DNA of 64,000 nucleotides from Leptasterias polaris (GCA_037783415.1 JAZGTN010000211.1:124001-188000); one strand, 5' to 3'; counted from the first letter of the stretch, positions 10,797 through 21,152 are shown. A program made the numbers and translations. Notes: a model not told the origin generated them from the letters alone.

Positions 10797-12548
10797 TTAG
10801 TGTTTCTGGGAGGCTCGGCTGGCCTCCTTCAGCACTTCCCTTCCAGCCCTGCCATCTACTTGAAGGACATCCTTCAGGTAGTGCTCTGAAAAAGTGTTGG
10901 GGCTCTTCCAGCACGCAGCTTTGGTGATGTCTGCTATAGGCACACCCTTAAAAAAGGCCCAAGAGGCGGATACCCCCCCGACCTCATGCGCCCGAATGGG
11001 ACCCTCGGCTGCTGGCCAGCCGCCCGGCACGGAGCGGATAGCTGTAACGATCCAGCGGGCGATGGTATCGCGCGACGCCGGCCGAAAGGGCGGGGTTGTC
11101 GTAATAAATAATTGGTGGTCCGTACGGAGTGATCTCGTACGGTGTACATACCACTTCAGTGCCCGGACTGGGCACCAAAATTTGTCGTCTGACTCGGACG
11201 AAAAGGACTTGATGTCCGGGACAAAAATGTCCGGAGGCGTAAAAGACGCCGACTGATTCTTTGTAAGGAAGCCGGCCGAAGGAATTAGGCGGACACTGCC
11301 TGGCTCCCAACGGATGTGGCCTGCTTCTACTGACAGAGCGTGCAGTTCACTGCGCCGCCGGGATGTAGCAACCGCCAACAGGAATGAAACCTTAATGGAG
11401 AGTTGCAATAGCGTGGAACAGTCCATTGGTTCGAAGGGGTGTTTTGCCAAAGTCGATAGAACGCTAAAGAGGTCCCAGGACGGAACTAGTTTGCGTACCG
11501 GGGGACGAGTGACGAACATCCCCTTGATCAGTTGGCTGATCGCCCGGTTATCCGAGACGGAAGAACCGTCTGGGAAGCCCATATGTATTGCGGCGACGGC
11601 CGACCGGTAATTTTTTACCGTGCCCGTCGAGAGGCCGCTGTCAAAAAGGTATAAGAGGAAATCCCCAACCTCCCCTACAGAAGTATTGGGGGGACGGAGG
11701 GATTTCCGTCTACACCATTTAAGGAAATGGCGTAGTCGGCTCTCATATACCTTTCTGGTGGAGGCTCGGCGCGAGTGAGCTGCGACAGTCGCAGCCCGTC
11801 GCGAAAGGCCTGCTGAGCGGAGGGATCTCGTGATAGTACCCAACAGGTCAGGTGAAGATCCCCCGGAGCCGAGTGAATCCTCCCCGAGCTGGGCTGATAT
11901 AGGATATCCGCTCGCCTCGGTAGGATCACCGGGCGGTGAACCAGGAGCCTGATGATCCGGGGAAACCACGGCTGGCGGGGCCAGAACGGGGCTATGAGGA
12001 GGACTCGGCAGTCCTCCTGCTCGATCTTGGTCAGCACCCGAGAAATGAGGGAGATGGGCGGGAACGCATAGGCCAATAGGCCGTCCCACTGCACTGCCAG
12101 TGCGTCGATCTGCCACGCGTTGGGGTCTGGACCCCTTGCGCAGTAAACCGGCAGCTGGTTGTTCGCATGGGAGGCGAACAAGTCCACGTGGGGCCGGTCG
12201 ATCAGTTGGAAGAGCGACCGGGCCACTTGCGGGAGCAGAGACCACTCCGTCGGGGCGATCCAGCCCCTGGAGAGAGCGTCGGCTGTGACGTTCTCTATGC
12301 CCGCGATGTGGACTGCCGACAGTGCTATCTCGTGGCGTATGCACCAAAGGACGAGGACCCACGTCAGTGCACACAGCCGGCCCGACCGAGTACCCCCCTG
12401 GTGATTGATGTAAGCCACCACCGTGGCATTGTCGCATCTCACCAGGACCGCTCGTCCTTTGACGTCTGCTTGGAAATGTTGCAGTGCGTTGGAGACTGCC
12501 AACATTTCCAAGACGTTGATGTGGGACGACTGGTGTTCGGGACCCCAT
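10797..12548 (-). CDS. DIRS tyrosine recombinase frame (domain 10797-~11825)
   Basis: The open frame is 583 codons, but only the last ~342 (from 11825) form the recombinase. Upstream codons overlap the RNase H-methyltransferase frame and are probably not translated this way; no ATG lies just before the domain, so the start is unknown. An N-terminal helical domain (around RKVYESRLRHFLKW) is followed by the catalytic part. Arg398 lies in SRRRSEL, His521 in RAHEVGG, and Tyr557 in SEHYLKDV. Family members normally have HxxR; here the position after His-Glu-Val is Gly524 (codon GGG at 10979-10977), so the second catalytic arginine is missing. The enzyme joins circular cDNA to the target by strand exchange through a tyrosine linkage. 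Confidence 0.93.
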   Translation of the reverse strand: MGSRTPVVPHQRLGNVGSLQRTATFPSRRQRTSGPGEMRQCHGGGLHQSPGGYSVGPAVCTDVGPRPLVHTPRDSTVGSPHRGHRERHSRRSLQGLDRPDGVVSAPASGPVALPTDRPAPRGLVRLPCEQPAAGLLRKGSRPQRVADRRTGSAVGRPIGLCVPAHLPHFSGADQDRAGGLPSPPHSPVLAPPAVVSPDHQAPGSPPGDPTEASGYPISAQLGEDSLGSGGSSPDLLGTITRSLRSAGLSRRAATVAAHSRRASTRKVYESRLRHFLKWCRRKSLRPPNTSVGEVGDFLLYLFDSGLSTGTVKNYRSAVAAIHMGFPDGSSVSDNRAISQLIKGMFVTRPPVRKLVPSWDLFSVLSTLAKHPFEPMDCSTLLQLSIKVSFLLAVATSRRRSELHALSVEAGHIRWEPGSVRLIPSAGFLTKNQSASFTPPDIFVPDIKSFSSESDDKFWCPVRALKWYVHRTRSLRTDHQLFITTTPPFRPASRDTIARWIVTAIRSVPGGWPAAEGPIRAHEVGGVSASWAFFKGVPIADITKAACWKSPNTFSEHYLKDVLQVDGRAGREVLKEASRASQKH

Positions 12549-14196
12549 ACACCTGCGACCTCTTTCGGGTGTAGGGTCGCCCCCATCCGTGTAGCGACGC
12601 GTCGGTAGTGACTGTCACTAACGGACGGGGCGGGCGGAAGGCGCGGCCCTGCGCGATGTTCGCCTCGGCTAGCCACCAATGAAGGTGGGGGACCAGCCAT
12701 GGCGTAGTGGGCACCGGATGGTGGATAGGATGCCGGATGGGCTTGTAGACAGAGAGCAGGTGAAGCTGAATAGGCCTCATCCTCAGCCTGCAAAAGTCTA
12801 CCAAATCCACCATGCTGGCCATAAGGCCCAACAGCCTGAGCCAGGCCAGAGCCGGAGCCACCACCGCTGGGAGGAAGAGGGAGACGCACTGTCGAAGGTT
12901 CGACAGACGGTCTTCCGAAGGGCGGGCCAGCCCCCTGCGAAGGTCGAGACACGCACCCAAAAAGGTGGGGACCTGCGAGGGGGTGGGGTGCGATTTCTCG
13001 GCGTTGATGATGAATCCGAGGTCGGAAGCTAGACGCCAGGTTAGCTGGAGCGCCGCTTCCGTTTCCTCCCGAGAACGGCCCACGACCAGCCAATCGTCGA
13101 GGTACATGAATAGCATGATGCCTCGCCTCCGCAGAGCCGCCCCGATCGACTTTGCGATCCGGGTGAAAACCCGCGGTGCGGTAGAAAGTCCGAACGGGAG
13201 CACCACAAATTCGTACAGGGTATCGTTGTACTGGAAACGTAAGAATTTGCGGTGCTCCGGCCTGATCGTTACGTGAAGATAAGCGTCCTTCAGGTCCAGA
13301 CTTGCCGCCCACGCGGGTGTAATTATTGACCCCAGTATGGTCCTCAGCGTCTCCATACGGAAACGCTTCGGACGTATGAATTTGTTGAGGGGCTTTAGAT
13401 TCAAAATCGGGCGCCAAACGCCAGCCTCCTTCTTGGGTGTCAAGAAGAAAACTGACATGAAGCCCGTCCGAGCCCCCGATCGGGGGACGATCCGCACTGC
13501 CCGCTTCTGGAGGAGAGTGTTGATCTCCGCCTCGAGAGCGCGGCGCTTTGACATGTCGGACGGGACAGGTGTCGGCCGATTGAGCATGTCCGACGGGGGG
13601 GTTCTCGTAAACTCGAGCGCGTAACCGCGGCTGATCGTTTCGAGAACCCACCCGTCGGAGGTAACCTGGCCCCAGGACCCCATAAACTCCTGAATGCGGC
13701 CTCCCACGGGTCCGTCGGCGGGAGGTCGCCAGGAGGCCAGCCCATCACTTGCGCCACGCCCCCGTATATCGGGGGGTGGGCGCACGGAAACCGCGGCCCG
13801 ACTGGGCACGTTGTTGTCCGGGTTGGGGCTGCGTGAAGTGTGGGCCGGCGGTGTTATCGGTACGGCCACGAAAGCTGCCCCGGGTCGCCTTTTGCGGGCG
13901 GCGTCGTGGGATGGTAAAGGCCGTCTGCTTCCTCGCCCTACCCGCGGCTTTGGGGGCCGGGGGTTGAGGCTTCTTGAGGTTGATTTTATCCGTGGCCTTG
14001 AGGCGTTTAGCCTCGGCCTCCATGGATTCCTGGAACTGTCCCGCAAACAAATCCGGCCCTGAGAGTGGGAGATCATCGAGGCGCTTACGCGCCCCCGGTG
14101 ATGGGAGAAACAGCGCATCGAGCACGTTGGCTCGGCGCGTTGTAGTCGCCAGGGTCGACACTCTGGTGAACTGGTCCAAGACGGACCGTAGACCAT
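11675..14196 (-). pseudogene. DIRS reverse transcriptase-RNase H-methyltransferase, frame broken
   Basis: First frame 14196-12439, second frame down to 11675. Recognisable homology starts near 13710, just after the gag stop, so the true start may be in the gag overlap. RT motifs: SLDLKDAYLHV with Asp at about 13296, LPFGLSTAP, and YLDDWLV (about 13104-13093). RNase H begins at TTDAS (about 12603), then the frame changes at a five-C plus-strand run (12580-12584). The remaining RNase H residues (EMLAVSNAL, RCDNATVVAYINHQ, ADALSRG) are in the other frame. It continues into the DIRS-type adenine-methyltransferase-like domain (DLFASHANNQLP, then YAFPP, APFWPRQPWF; about 12190-11900). A one-base loss is likely; programmed frameshifting is the alternative. 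Role: copying element RNA into DNA. Confidence 0.93.
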
Positions 14197-15997
14197 TGTC
14201 CAGACAGTGGAGGGCAGCCACCATCATATCGGCTGGCACCACTGAATCTTCCTCACATCCCAGTGCCAGATACTCGGAGAGTAGCAGGAGGAAGGAGGTA
14301 GCACGCATGCCCATGCGTGCCGAACGGTCCATCTTCCGGGCGACGTCTTCCAACTTCCCGCGGGTCTTGTCCGCAAACGGGAGTTTGGAGGACGCCGATC
14401 CTCTGTCGGCGGCTAATTTGTCGGTGGCCGAGTCCGGCAGGGCGGGGGTGGCAAAGTACTTTTTGTAATCCCGATCGGGGAAACGGTAGTACGGCTCCAT
14501 ACGTTTGGAGAATGGGGCCCATGTTTTCGCACCCATCACCCCGTCCATTCGGTCAACACACACGCGATCCAAGGGCATCACAGGGAAGGCCTTGGGCGCT
14601 TCAGCCGGACCCGATCTCCTAATGAACGATTGATGTTCCGGAGGAGGGGGTTCGGGGTCAGCGGGGAGTTCGAGGACTCTTATCATGTCCCTCTGGACTA
14701 GACGCAGTTCGGTCTCGGAGATCGAAAGGCGCTGGACAGAGTGGACTAACTCGGCGTCTTCCTCGGCCGAGTTGGCCGAGTCAGGGGGCCGAGATGCCTC
14801 CGAACCATACACCGCTGGTGAGATGGCACCGTCACGGTGTTCCGATGAGCCGTGATCCGACTCAAAGGACGCCGACGGGTGCAGGCTGATGCCTGGCGGG
14901 GATGCTATCATGCGGGGGGCCGTGTGTGGCACTACCCGCTGGCCTGCAGTCACGCGCCCCTGGCCGTGGTGACCGGCGGGCGGGGGCTGCCGGCCTGGGG
15001 GGGACTCCGGAGCACGGCTAGCCGTGTGTGGTAGGCTCCGTTGGCCCGGCGTCATCCAGCCGTGGCCATAGTGACTAAGGGGCACCTGTGAGGTGACCGA
15101 GTCAGGGGGGCCTTGTCCCCGGCCCGAAATTGAGGCGGCCAGAGTGTGAAAGGCCTCCAGAAAATCATCACGGGAGATCGGGTCCCCACCCCTGTTGCGT
15201 TTAGCACGGTGGGACCGTCCCGGGGACCCGCTCGAGCTCGAAGATGAACGACGAGAACGGCGGGCCTTTTTGCTCTTCTTTTTCTTGGAAGAGCGTCGGG
15301 TGGACTCCGAGGAAGCCTCAGAGGAAGCCTCAGAGGTCACCTGGGTCACGGGGATGCCCGAGCAGCGGGAAAAACCCGCTGTGGAGGGCTGGCTCCCGGG
15401 GAGTATCGCCCCAAGGGGGCCCCATGGGACCTGTTCCTCGTGCCCAATGGCCTGGGCGGCCGACAGTGCCCCAAGCCCGATGGCGTAGGCAGGCGCTGTG
15501 CGGTCGAGGCGGCCGTACAAGAGCCCGTCCCTAGGCACCGCGGAGTTCACGATGGCATCGGGAGGGTCTGGGCGCATTGAACCGTGGAGGGGTATTATTC
15601 CCTCTGGCTGTAAATGCTCCAAAGAGGGGGCTTTTATAGCTCCGTGGTCAGTCATGGTGGGCTCTGCAACCGAGTCACGCTTGACTGACCGCCCTCTTTT
15701 GGGTACAGCCGCGGTATCCGACAACTTCTTTGTCTTAATACCGGGGCGTTTCCCCTTCGGTTGGGTGGACCCATTCACGCTGGTCGGAGACGATGGGGCC
15801 GCAAGGTCCCTCGCTCGGCCAATGGGTCCCTCAGCTCCGCCAGCCGGTAGTGGCTGGGGGAGCTGATCGGGGGATTGCAGCCGCGGTGACGACGTGTCGC
15901 CGGTGCAAATCCCCGAGGGCTCGGGCTGTCCCGGTGGAACGCAAGTCCCTCCGGTTCTGACACGCCCTGTCCTCCCCAACTTCTTAGAATTACTCAT
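13745..15997 (-). CDS. DIRS gag-like protein
   Basis: About 750 residues from the ATG at 15997. An in-frame TTG 18 bases upstream is not needed. The N-terminal third is Pro/Ser-rich and disordered-looking. Around residues 225-270 lies a Ser/Lys/Arg-rich patch (SSKKKKSKKARRSRR, then a serine run), a probable nucleic-acid-binding or nuclear-localisation segment. The last third holds the conserved DIRS gag part (around RSARMGMRATSFLLLLSEYL and DLFAGQFQES) and a basic Arg/Gly tail. No CCHC zinc knuckle is present, as is usual for this group. The frame is intact and overlaps the start of the next frame by about 450 bases. Role by family: packaging element RNA. Its exact mechanism is unclear. Confidence 0.88.
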   Translation of the reverse strand: MSNSKKLGRTGRVRTGGTCVPPGQPEPSGICTGDTSSPRLQSPDQLPQPLPAGGAEGPIGRARDLAAPSSPTSVNGSTQPKGKRPGIKTKKLSDTAAVPKRGRSVKRDSVAEPTMTDHGAIKAPSLEHLQPEGIIPLHGSMRPDPPDAIVNSAVPRDGLLYGRLDRTAPAYAIGLGALSAAQAIGHEEQVPWGPLGAILPGSQPSTAGFSRCSGIPVTQVTSEASSEASSESTRRSSKKKKSKKARRSRRSSSSSSGSPGRSHRAKRNRGGDPISRDDFLEAFHTLAASISGRGQGPPDSVTSQVPLSHYGHGWMTPGQRSLPHTASRAPESPPGRQPPPAGHHGQGRVTAGQRVVPHTAPRMIASPPGISLHPSASFESDHGSSEHRDGAISPAVYGSEASRPPDSANSAEEDAELVHSVQRLSISETELRLVQRDMIRVLELPADPEPPPPEHQSFIRRSGPAEAPKAFPVMPLDRVCVDRMDGVMGAKTWAPFSKRMEPYYRFPDRDYKKYFATPALPDSATDKLAADRGSASSKLPFADKTRGKLEDVARKMDRSARMGMRATSFLLLLSEYLALGCEEDSVVPADMMVAALHCLDNGLRSVLDQFTRVSTLATTTRRANVLDALFLPSPGARKRLDDLPLSGPDLFAGQFQESMEAEAKRLKATDKINLKKPQPPAPKAAGRARKQTAFTIPRRRPQKATRGSFRGRTDNTAGPHFTQPQPGQQRAQSGRGFRAPTPRYTGAWRK

Positions 15998-16162
15998 TCT
16001 ACACTCACTACACAACTACACACAACTCTACAAACTGTAGTTTAACTATATTTTATTTGAAACAAGCTTTCTCGAAGCAGTAAGCACGTAAATTTAATGA
16101 AATTTAATGAAATTTCTTTACGTGGCTTAAACTCACATGTAACCTGTGCCTGCGCTAAGAGA
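15998..16162 (-). other. DIRS 5' leader
   Basis: AT-rich leader between the right inverted repeat and the gag ATG. It has a duplicated 'aaatttaatg' on the plus strand near 16090-16110. The promoter presumably lies in the inverted repeat, but no TATA box was assigned. Confidence 0.6.
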
Positions 16163-16304
16163 AAAAGAGGAAGCTGACGTAGTGCGCATGTCGCAGGGCG
16201 TCGGGGTCGGACACCAGAGGGCGCTATTGTGTGTAAAACTCTTAGCCTTTTGCCTGCCGGCATAGGGAACAATGCAATTGTAGTATTCGCTCTACAGGTA
16301 AGTA
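16163..16304. repeat. DIRS right inverted terminal repeat
   Basis: Reverse complement of 10275-10416. It ends in ctctacaggtaagta on the plus strand. Confidence 0.95.
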
Positions 16305-16318
16305 GAGTGAAGTAGACT
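16272..16318. repeat. DIRS right terminus (5' end), matched by the internal complementary region
   Basis: These 47 bases are the exact reverse complement of 10534-10580. The right flank is gctagtttttaggg, which follows agaatt directly in empty array units. Confidence 0.95.
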
Positions 16319-16861
16319 GCTAGTTTTTAGGGACTACACATTATGTTTCAAAATAATTATAAGACGGCATGTCCTTGGATCATGACGACACAACCTTGGA
16401 TCATGAACAATATTAAAGTTCAACAATTCTGACAATAAGATTCTGTAAAATGTTCGATTTGTAATAATTTAAGTAATGGTAATTCGCTACATTTGTAAAC
16501 TTCAAGGAGAGTACGACTTGGTTCTTTAATCTTTGTAGATGTAGCTTTGATGGTCGCTGTCTCTTATCTTAGCTTGTGAACATGGCTACTGTGGCTGAAA
16601 TAGTCTAAGGATGTGTTTAACGTAGGGTCTCAACATACCTCAGACAGGGAAGGGATGATGCATAGCCATTCCAACATGACAATCCAAGTTGACTTAGATA
16701 GGAACATCTGCTGATGAGCTCTTGTCTATGATAGATACTGCTGTTCAACCAGTGACTTATCTGCAGACAAACAAAAACACACTGTCATAAACATTTCATT
16801 GAGTGTCATCAAGTAAAACATTGATCTTAACAATGCTCTATCTTGACTGACACTGATCACT

Positions 16862-17158
16862 TTGTACCAGATATGTGGAGCTGAGATTTGGGCTTTTCTG
16901 AAACCCGCAACTAGAGCCAGGGATGTAAAATTCCAGAAAATTCAATGCTCTTTTGTCCATGCCTCCATTGCTGTGAAAAAGGTTACAGATCAGTTGTTAC
17001 AGGCCTGCAATTCTAAGGCTGAAAACAGCATTGATACAGCTGGGCTCATTAACAAATTAATAGATGCAGGGGCCATAATGGGCCACGGTAACTCGCAATT
17101 GAACCAGCGTAGACGCGATTGCAAGGAATGTACTGTAGACAACATGCTTGGCTCATGA
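16862..17158 (+). other. repeat-borne open segment, copy 4
   Basis: Full 98-codon version, in the unit that contains the DIRS insertion. Its 3' flank is truncated: gtttaggttttcatg lacks the 11 bases (caagcattagg region) found in other units. Confidence 0.45.
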
Positions 17159-17194
17159 AACATTTCGAGTTTAGGTTTTCATGTTCTGATCACT

Positions 17195-17491
17195 TTGTAC
17201 CAGATATGTGGAGCTGAGATTTGGGCTTTTCTGAAACCCGCAACTAGAGCCAGGGATGTAAAATTCCAGAAAATTCAATGCTCTTTTGTCCATGCCTCCA
17301 TTGCTGTGAAAAAGGTTACAGATCAGTTGTTACAGGCCTGCAATTCTAAGGCTGAAAACAGCATTGATACAGCTGGGCTCATTAACAAATTAATAGATGC
17401 AGGGGCCATAATGGGCCACGGTAACTCGCAATTGAACCAGCGTAGACGCGATTGCAAGGAATGTACTGTAGACAACATGCTTGGCTCATGA
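17195..17491 (+). other. repeat-borne open segment, copy 5 (333-bp partial duplication)
   Basis: Second copy only 333 bases after the previous one. The join gttctgat|cactttg uses a shared tgat, so a partial unit was duplicated by microhomology-type or unequal exchange. Confidence 0.5.
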
Positions 17492-18589
17492 AACATTTCG
17501 AGTTTAGCAAGCATTAGGTTTTCATGTTCTGATATAATTAAGAGATGACACATCCTTGTATCATGATCAATCTTAAAGTTCAACAATCACTAGGGTGGCT
17601 TGGTAGACATCATGCTTATGAAGAAGTAAGAGACAACGCAACCTTGGATCATAAACAATATTTAAAGTTCAACAATCACTAGGTTGGCTTGGTAGTGGCA
17701 TGCTTATGAATAACTGAGAGACGTCACAACCTTAGCTCATGAATCAGTTGGTAGTTTAGCAATCACAAGGTATACAAGTTGATACAGACTTCATATCATT
17801 CTTCAAACTAATTAAGAGACAGCATAACTTTGGCTCATGAACAATTTGGGAGTTAAGCAATCACTATGTTTCCAAGTTTTAAGGGACAACACACTACGTT
17901 TCGATATTTCGATATAATTAGGAGACGCCACATCCTTGGATCATGAACAATCTTAAAATTCAACAATCACTAGGTTGGCTTGGTAGACATCATGCTTGAG
18001 ATTAACTAAGAGACGAACAATTTGGAGTGTAACCATCACTAGAATTGCTAGTTTTTAGGGACTACACATTATGTTTCAAAATAATTAGGAGACGGCATGT
18101 CCTTGGATCATGACGACACAACCTTGGATCATGAACAATATTAAAGTTCAACAATTCTGACAATAAGATTCTGTAAAATGTTCGATTTGTAATAATTTAA
18201 GTAATGGTAATTCGCTACATTTGTAAACTTCAAGGAGAGTACGACTTGGTTCTTTAATCTTTGTAGATGTAGCTTTGATGGTCGCTGTCTCTTATCTTAG
18301 CTTGTGAACATGGCTACTGTGGCTGAAATAGTCTAAGGATGTGTTTAACGTAGGGTCTCAACATACCTCAGACAGGGAAGGGATGATGCATAGCCATTCC
18401 AACATGACAATCCAAGTTGACTTAGATAGGAACATCTGCTGATGAGCTCTTGTCTATGATAGATACTGCTGTTCAACCAGTGACTTATCTGCAGACAAAC
18501 AAAAACACACTGTCATAAACATTTCATTGGGTGTCATCAAGTAAAACATTGATCTTAACAATGCTCTATCTTGACTGACACTGATCACT

Positions 18590-18829
18590 TTGTACCAGAT
18601 ATGTGGAGCTGAGATTTGGGCTTTTCTGAAACCCGCAACTAGAGCCAGGGATGTAAAATTCCAGAAAATTCAATGCTCTTTTGTCCATGCCTCCATTGCT
18701 GTGAAAAAGGTTACAGATCAGTTGTTACAGGCCTGCAATTCTAAGGCTGAAAACAGCATTGATACAGCTGGGCTCATTAACAAATTAATAGATGCAGGGG
18801 CCATAAGGGGCCATAATGGGCCACGGTAA
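18590..18829 (+). other. repeat-borne open segment, copy 6, with 12-bp insertion
   Basis: Carries the same 12-base duplication and early stop as the copy at 9375, although at least two copies without it lie in between. Confidence 0.45.
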
Positions 18830-19647
18830 CTCGCAATTGAACCAGCGTAGACGCGATTGCAAGGAATGTACTGTAGACAACATGCTTGGCTCATGAAACA
18901 TTTCGAGTTTAGCAAGCATTAGGTTTTCATGTTCTGATATAATTAAGAGATGACACATCCTTGTATCATGATCAATCTTAAAGTTCAACAATCACTAGGG
19001 TGGCTTGGTAGACATCATGCTTATGAAGAAGTAAGAGACAACGCAACCTTGGATCATAAACAATATTTAAAGTTCAACAATCACTAGGTTGGCTTGGTAG
19101 TGGCATGCTTATGAATAACTGAGAGACGTCACAACCTTAGCTCATGAATCAGTTGGTAGTTTAGCAATCACAAGGTATACAAGTTGATACAGACTTCATA
19201 TCATTCTTCAAACTAATTAAGAGACAGCATAACTTTGGCTCATGAACAATTTGGGAGTTAAGCAATCACTATGTTTCCAAGTTTTAAGGGACGCCACATC
19301 CTTGGATCATGAACAATCTTAAAGTTCAACAATCACTAGGGTGGCTTGGTAGACATCATGCTTATGAAGAAGTAAGAGACAACGCAACCTTGGATCATAA
19401 ACAATATTTAAAGTTCAACAATCACTAGGTTGGCTTGGTAGTGGCATGCTTATGAATAACTGAGAGACGTCACAACCTTAGCTCATGAATCAGTTGGTAG
19501 TTTAGCAATCACAAGGTATACAAGTTGATACAGACTTCATATCATTCTTCAAACTAATTAAGAGACAGCATAACTTTGGCTCATGAACAATTTGGGAGTT
19601 AAGCAATCACTATGTTTTCAAGTTTTAAGGGACAACACACTACGTTT

Positions 19648-20060
19648 GCTTGTAAAATGTTAACGCAACAAAGGAATTGTCCAAAATTTGGTTTGAGATG
19701 TCGCATCGACCACCTGAACTTAGTCTTAAAATCATATTTACATACACCCAATTGGAAAAAAGTTATCTCCCAAAATGTTGAATTTTGACATTTGGACAAC
19801 ATGCTCTGGAAACCAAGTATGAATTTATAGCTTTTTGCTTGTAAAATGTTAACGCAACAAAGGAATTGTACAAAATTTTATTTGAGATGTCGCATCGACC
19901 ACCTGAACTTAGTTTAAAAACCATATTTCCATATACAATTTAAAAAGAGTATTCCCCAAAATGTAGAATTTCCATACACAGGCAATGTATTTTTTTTAAA
20001 ACCTTATCCACACGCACTAAAACCAAGTATAAATTGTACAAAATTTGGTTTGAGATTTTC
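19648..20060 (+). repeat. 190-bp tandem duplication, ~2.1 copies
   Basis: The word gcttgtaaaatgttaacgca starts at about 19648 and 19838. The following bases (gaattgt.caaaattt, gagatgtcgcatcgaccacc) match with moderate divergence, and a third partial copy starts near 20037. It abuts the end of the large array. Confidence 0.9.
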
Positions 20061-20141
20061 ATAATTTGTCCGAATCTTAAGTATCGGTACATTATTTAAT
20101 TGTTAAAAAATCGAGAATAAATGCGAATATTTATTTTGTAG

Positions 20142-20320
20142 GGGCGCCCTCAAGTGCAGTGGTGCACAAAAAACACATAGAGGAAGACAACTGGGATCGG
20201 TTGCGTAGTGTAGAATGTGTGGACGATTTGTCCACTTGGTATGATGACCACAGAGAGCAATATGCTCAAGGCCTGTGCGTTTCCGTGTGCTCTGTGGTAT
20301 TAGACAATTATTCGGACCAC
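20142..20320 (+). CDS. candidate internal exon, unrecognised
   Basis: The acceptor ttattttgtag precedes 20142 and CAC|gtatgt follows 20320. One frame stays open through the 179 bases and reads like protein, for example HIEEDNWDRLRSVECVDDLS and WYDDHREQYAQG. Its codon composition differs from the AT-rich flanks. No family was recognised, and no partner exon was found nearby. It could instead belong to a degraded transposon. Confidence 0.4.
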
Positions 20321-20429
20321 GTATGTTGCATACTTGGATATTAAGATTCAGTAATTTTGATCATGAAAACAAAAGCAACATATACAAGTACATAATATTT
20401 TTTTCTTTTGTTCATTTATAGCTCGGTCA

Positions 20430-21060
20430 TATTTTAATTGGATTGGCCTCCCCCATTCTAACTATATCTGGAATATATTCCAATTCCTTCATGATCATAC
20501 CATGAGCAAGGACAGAGAAAAACTCATGATGATACCATAGAGAAAAGACTATGATCATACCGTGGAGGTGATCCAATTGGAATTCTATCTATGAACCAAG
20601 GTATCACCGCCATTGGGTCCAACCATGGAGGAAGAAATGGTATCCATGAGCACGCCGGGTGTATGCTTCTCGCCCCGCATGTGTTCCCCCTACGCTCGTA
20701 ATCGTGGTAATTATCTTGATCTAAACAAAACAAGGTGGTTATTACCTATAGTTGGTGATAATAGTGTCCTTGACTATTTCTGACTCGAAACCTATTTAGT
20801 TCATATTTAATTAAATTATATGTTTTGCAAAGTGTTACACCATATATAAAGCTAACAGTTCAAATCATTAGAGTGGTTTAGCATTCGCAGTCAATTATGT
20901 CAGTTTTTGTTCTGGCTGAATCACACCGCTCGTAAAGAAGAAAGAGAAAATGCGAGGAAATAGCCGCTGGCGTCCCCTGCACCCATTATGTAATCGGACC
21001 GCGGCAGTGCTGGTATTCGCGGGAAACAAAAGACAACACACCACTCTGAAACAATCTTAC
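20430..21060. other. intergenic/intronic, with ACCATGG-type words
   Basis: No exon was identified. Repeated 'atgatcataccatgag' and 'accatggaggaag' words occur between 20490 and 20650 and recur through 24.2 kb (see findings). Confidence 0.4.
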
Positions 21061-21152
21061 ACAACAAGTGACACATGCACACACCAAACACATCTCACTC
21101 GTTGAGTTTCTGAATCTGCTGAAAGACATTTTAATAATCAGCCAAAGGAGCA

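Larger units (their letters stand above)
10237..16318 (-). mobile_element. DIRS-type tyrosine recombinase retrotransposon, 6,082 bp
   Basis: Read on the minus strand: a gag-like frame, then reverse transcriptase-RNase H-methyltransferase, then a tyrosine recombinase, in overlapping frames. DIRS elements replicate through a circular DNA and integrate with the recombinase, without an integrase and without target-site duplication. Here the termini are split inverted repeats, and an internal complementary region near the 3' end copies the joined termini. Sibling array units contain the uninterrupted site agaatt|gctag, and the element sits exactly there with no duplicated or lost base. The element is clearly GC-richer than its ~37% GC host DNA. 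A frame break in RNase H and a missing recombinase arginine suggest an inactive copy, though the ends are intact. Confidence 0.97.
5481..19647 (+). repeat. ~1.38-kb tandem satellite array, ~6 units, split by a DIRS element
   Basis: Units of about 1,380-1,400 bases run head to tail. The landmark gatatgtggagctgag recurs near 6620, 8000, 9382, 16869, 17202 and 18597. After subtracting the 6,082-bp insertion, the 9375-to-16862 interval is about 1,405 bases, matching the unit. Copies look about 98-99% identical, with small private indels (for example 6102 and 7706). Inside each unit are shorter subrepeats ('ttggatcatgaacaat', 'aaagttcaacaatcactagg', 'gacatcatgctt'). The array ends in a rearranged unit: at about 19290 aagggac jumps to cgccacatcc and 320 bases are repeated. 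Confidence 0.95.

Noticed and set aside
11900..12548. N-terminal 240 residues of the long recombinase frame as a real domain
   Set aside because: They are an alternate reading of the conserved RNase H-methyltransferase region and show Pro/Arg/Ser-rich, domain-less composition.
10894..15866. Plus-strand open frames across the DIRS element
   Set aside because: They are antisense to well-conserved domains; high GC content makes long antisense frames common.
10237..16318. LTR retrotransposon or endogenous retrovirus
   Set aside because: No long direct repeats, protease or DDE integrase; the inverted ends, internal complementary region and tyrosine recombinase identify DIRS.
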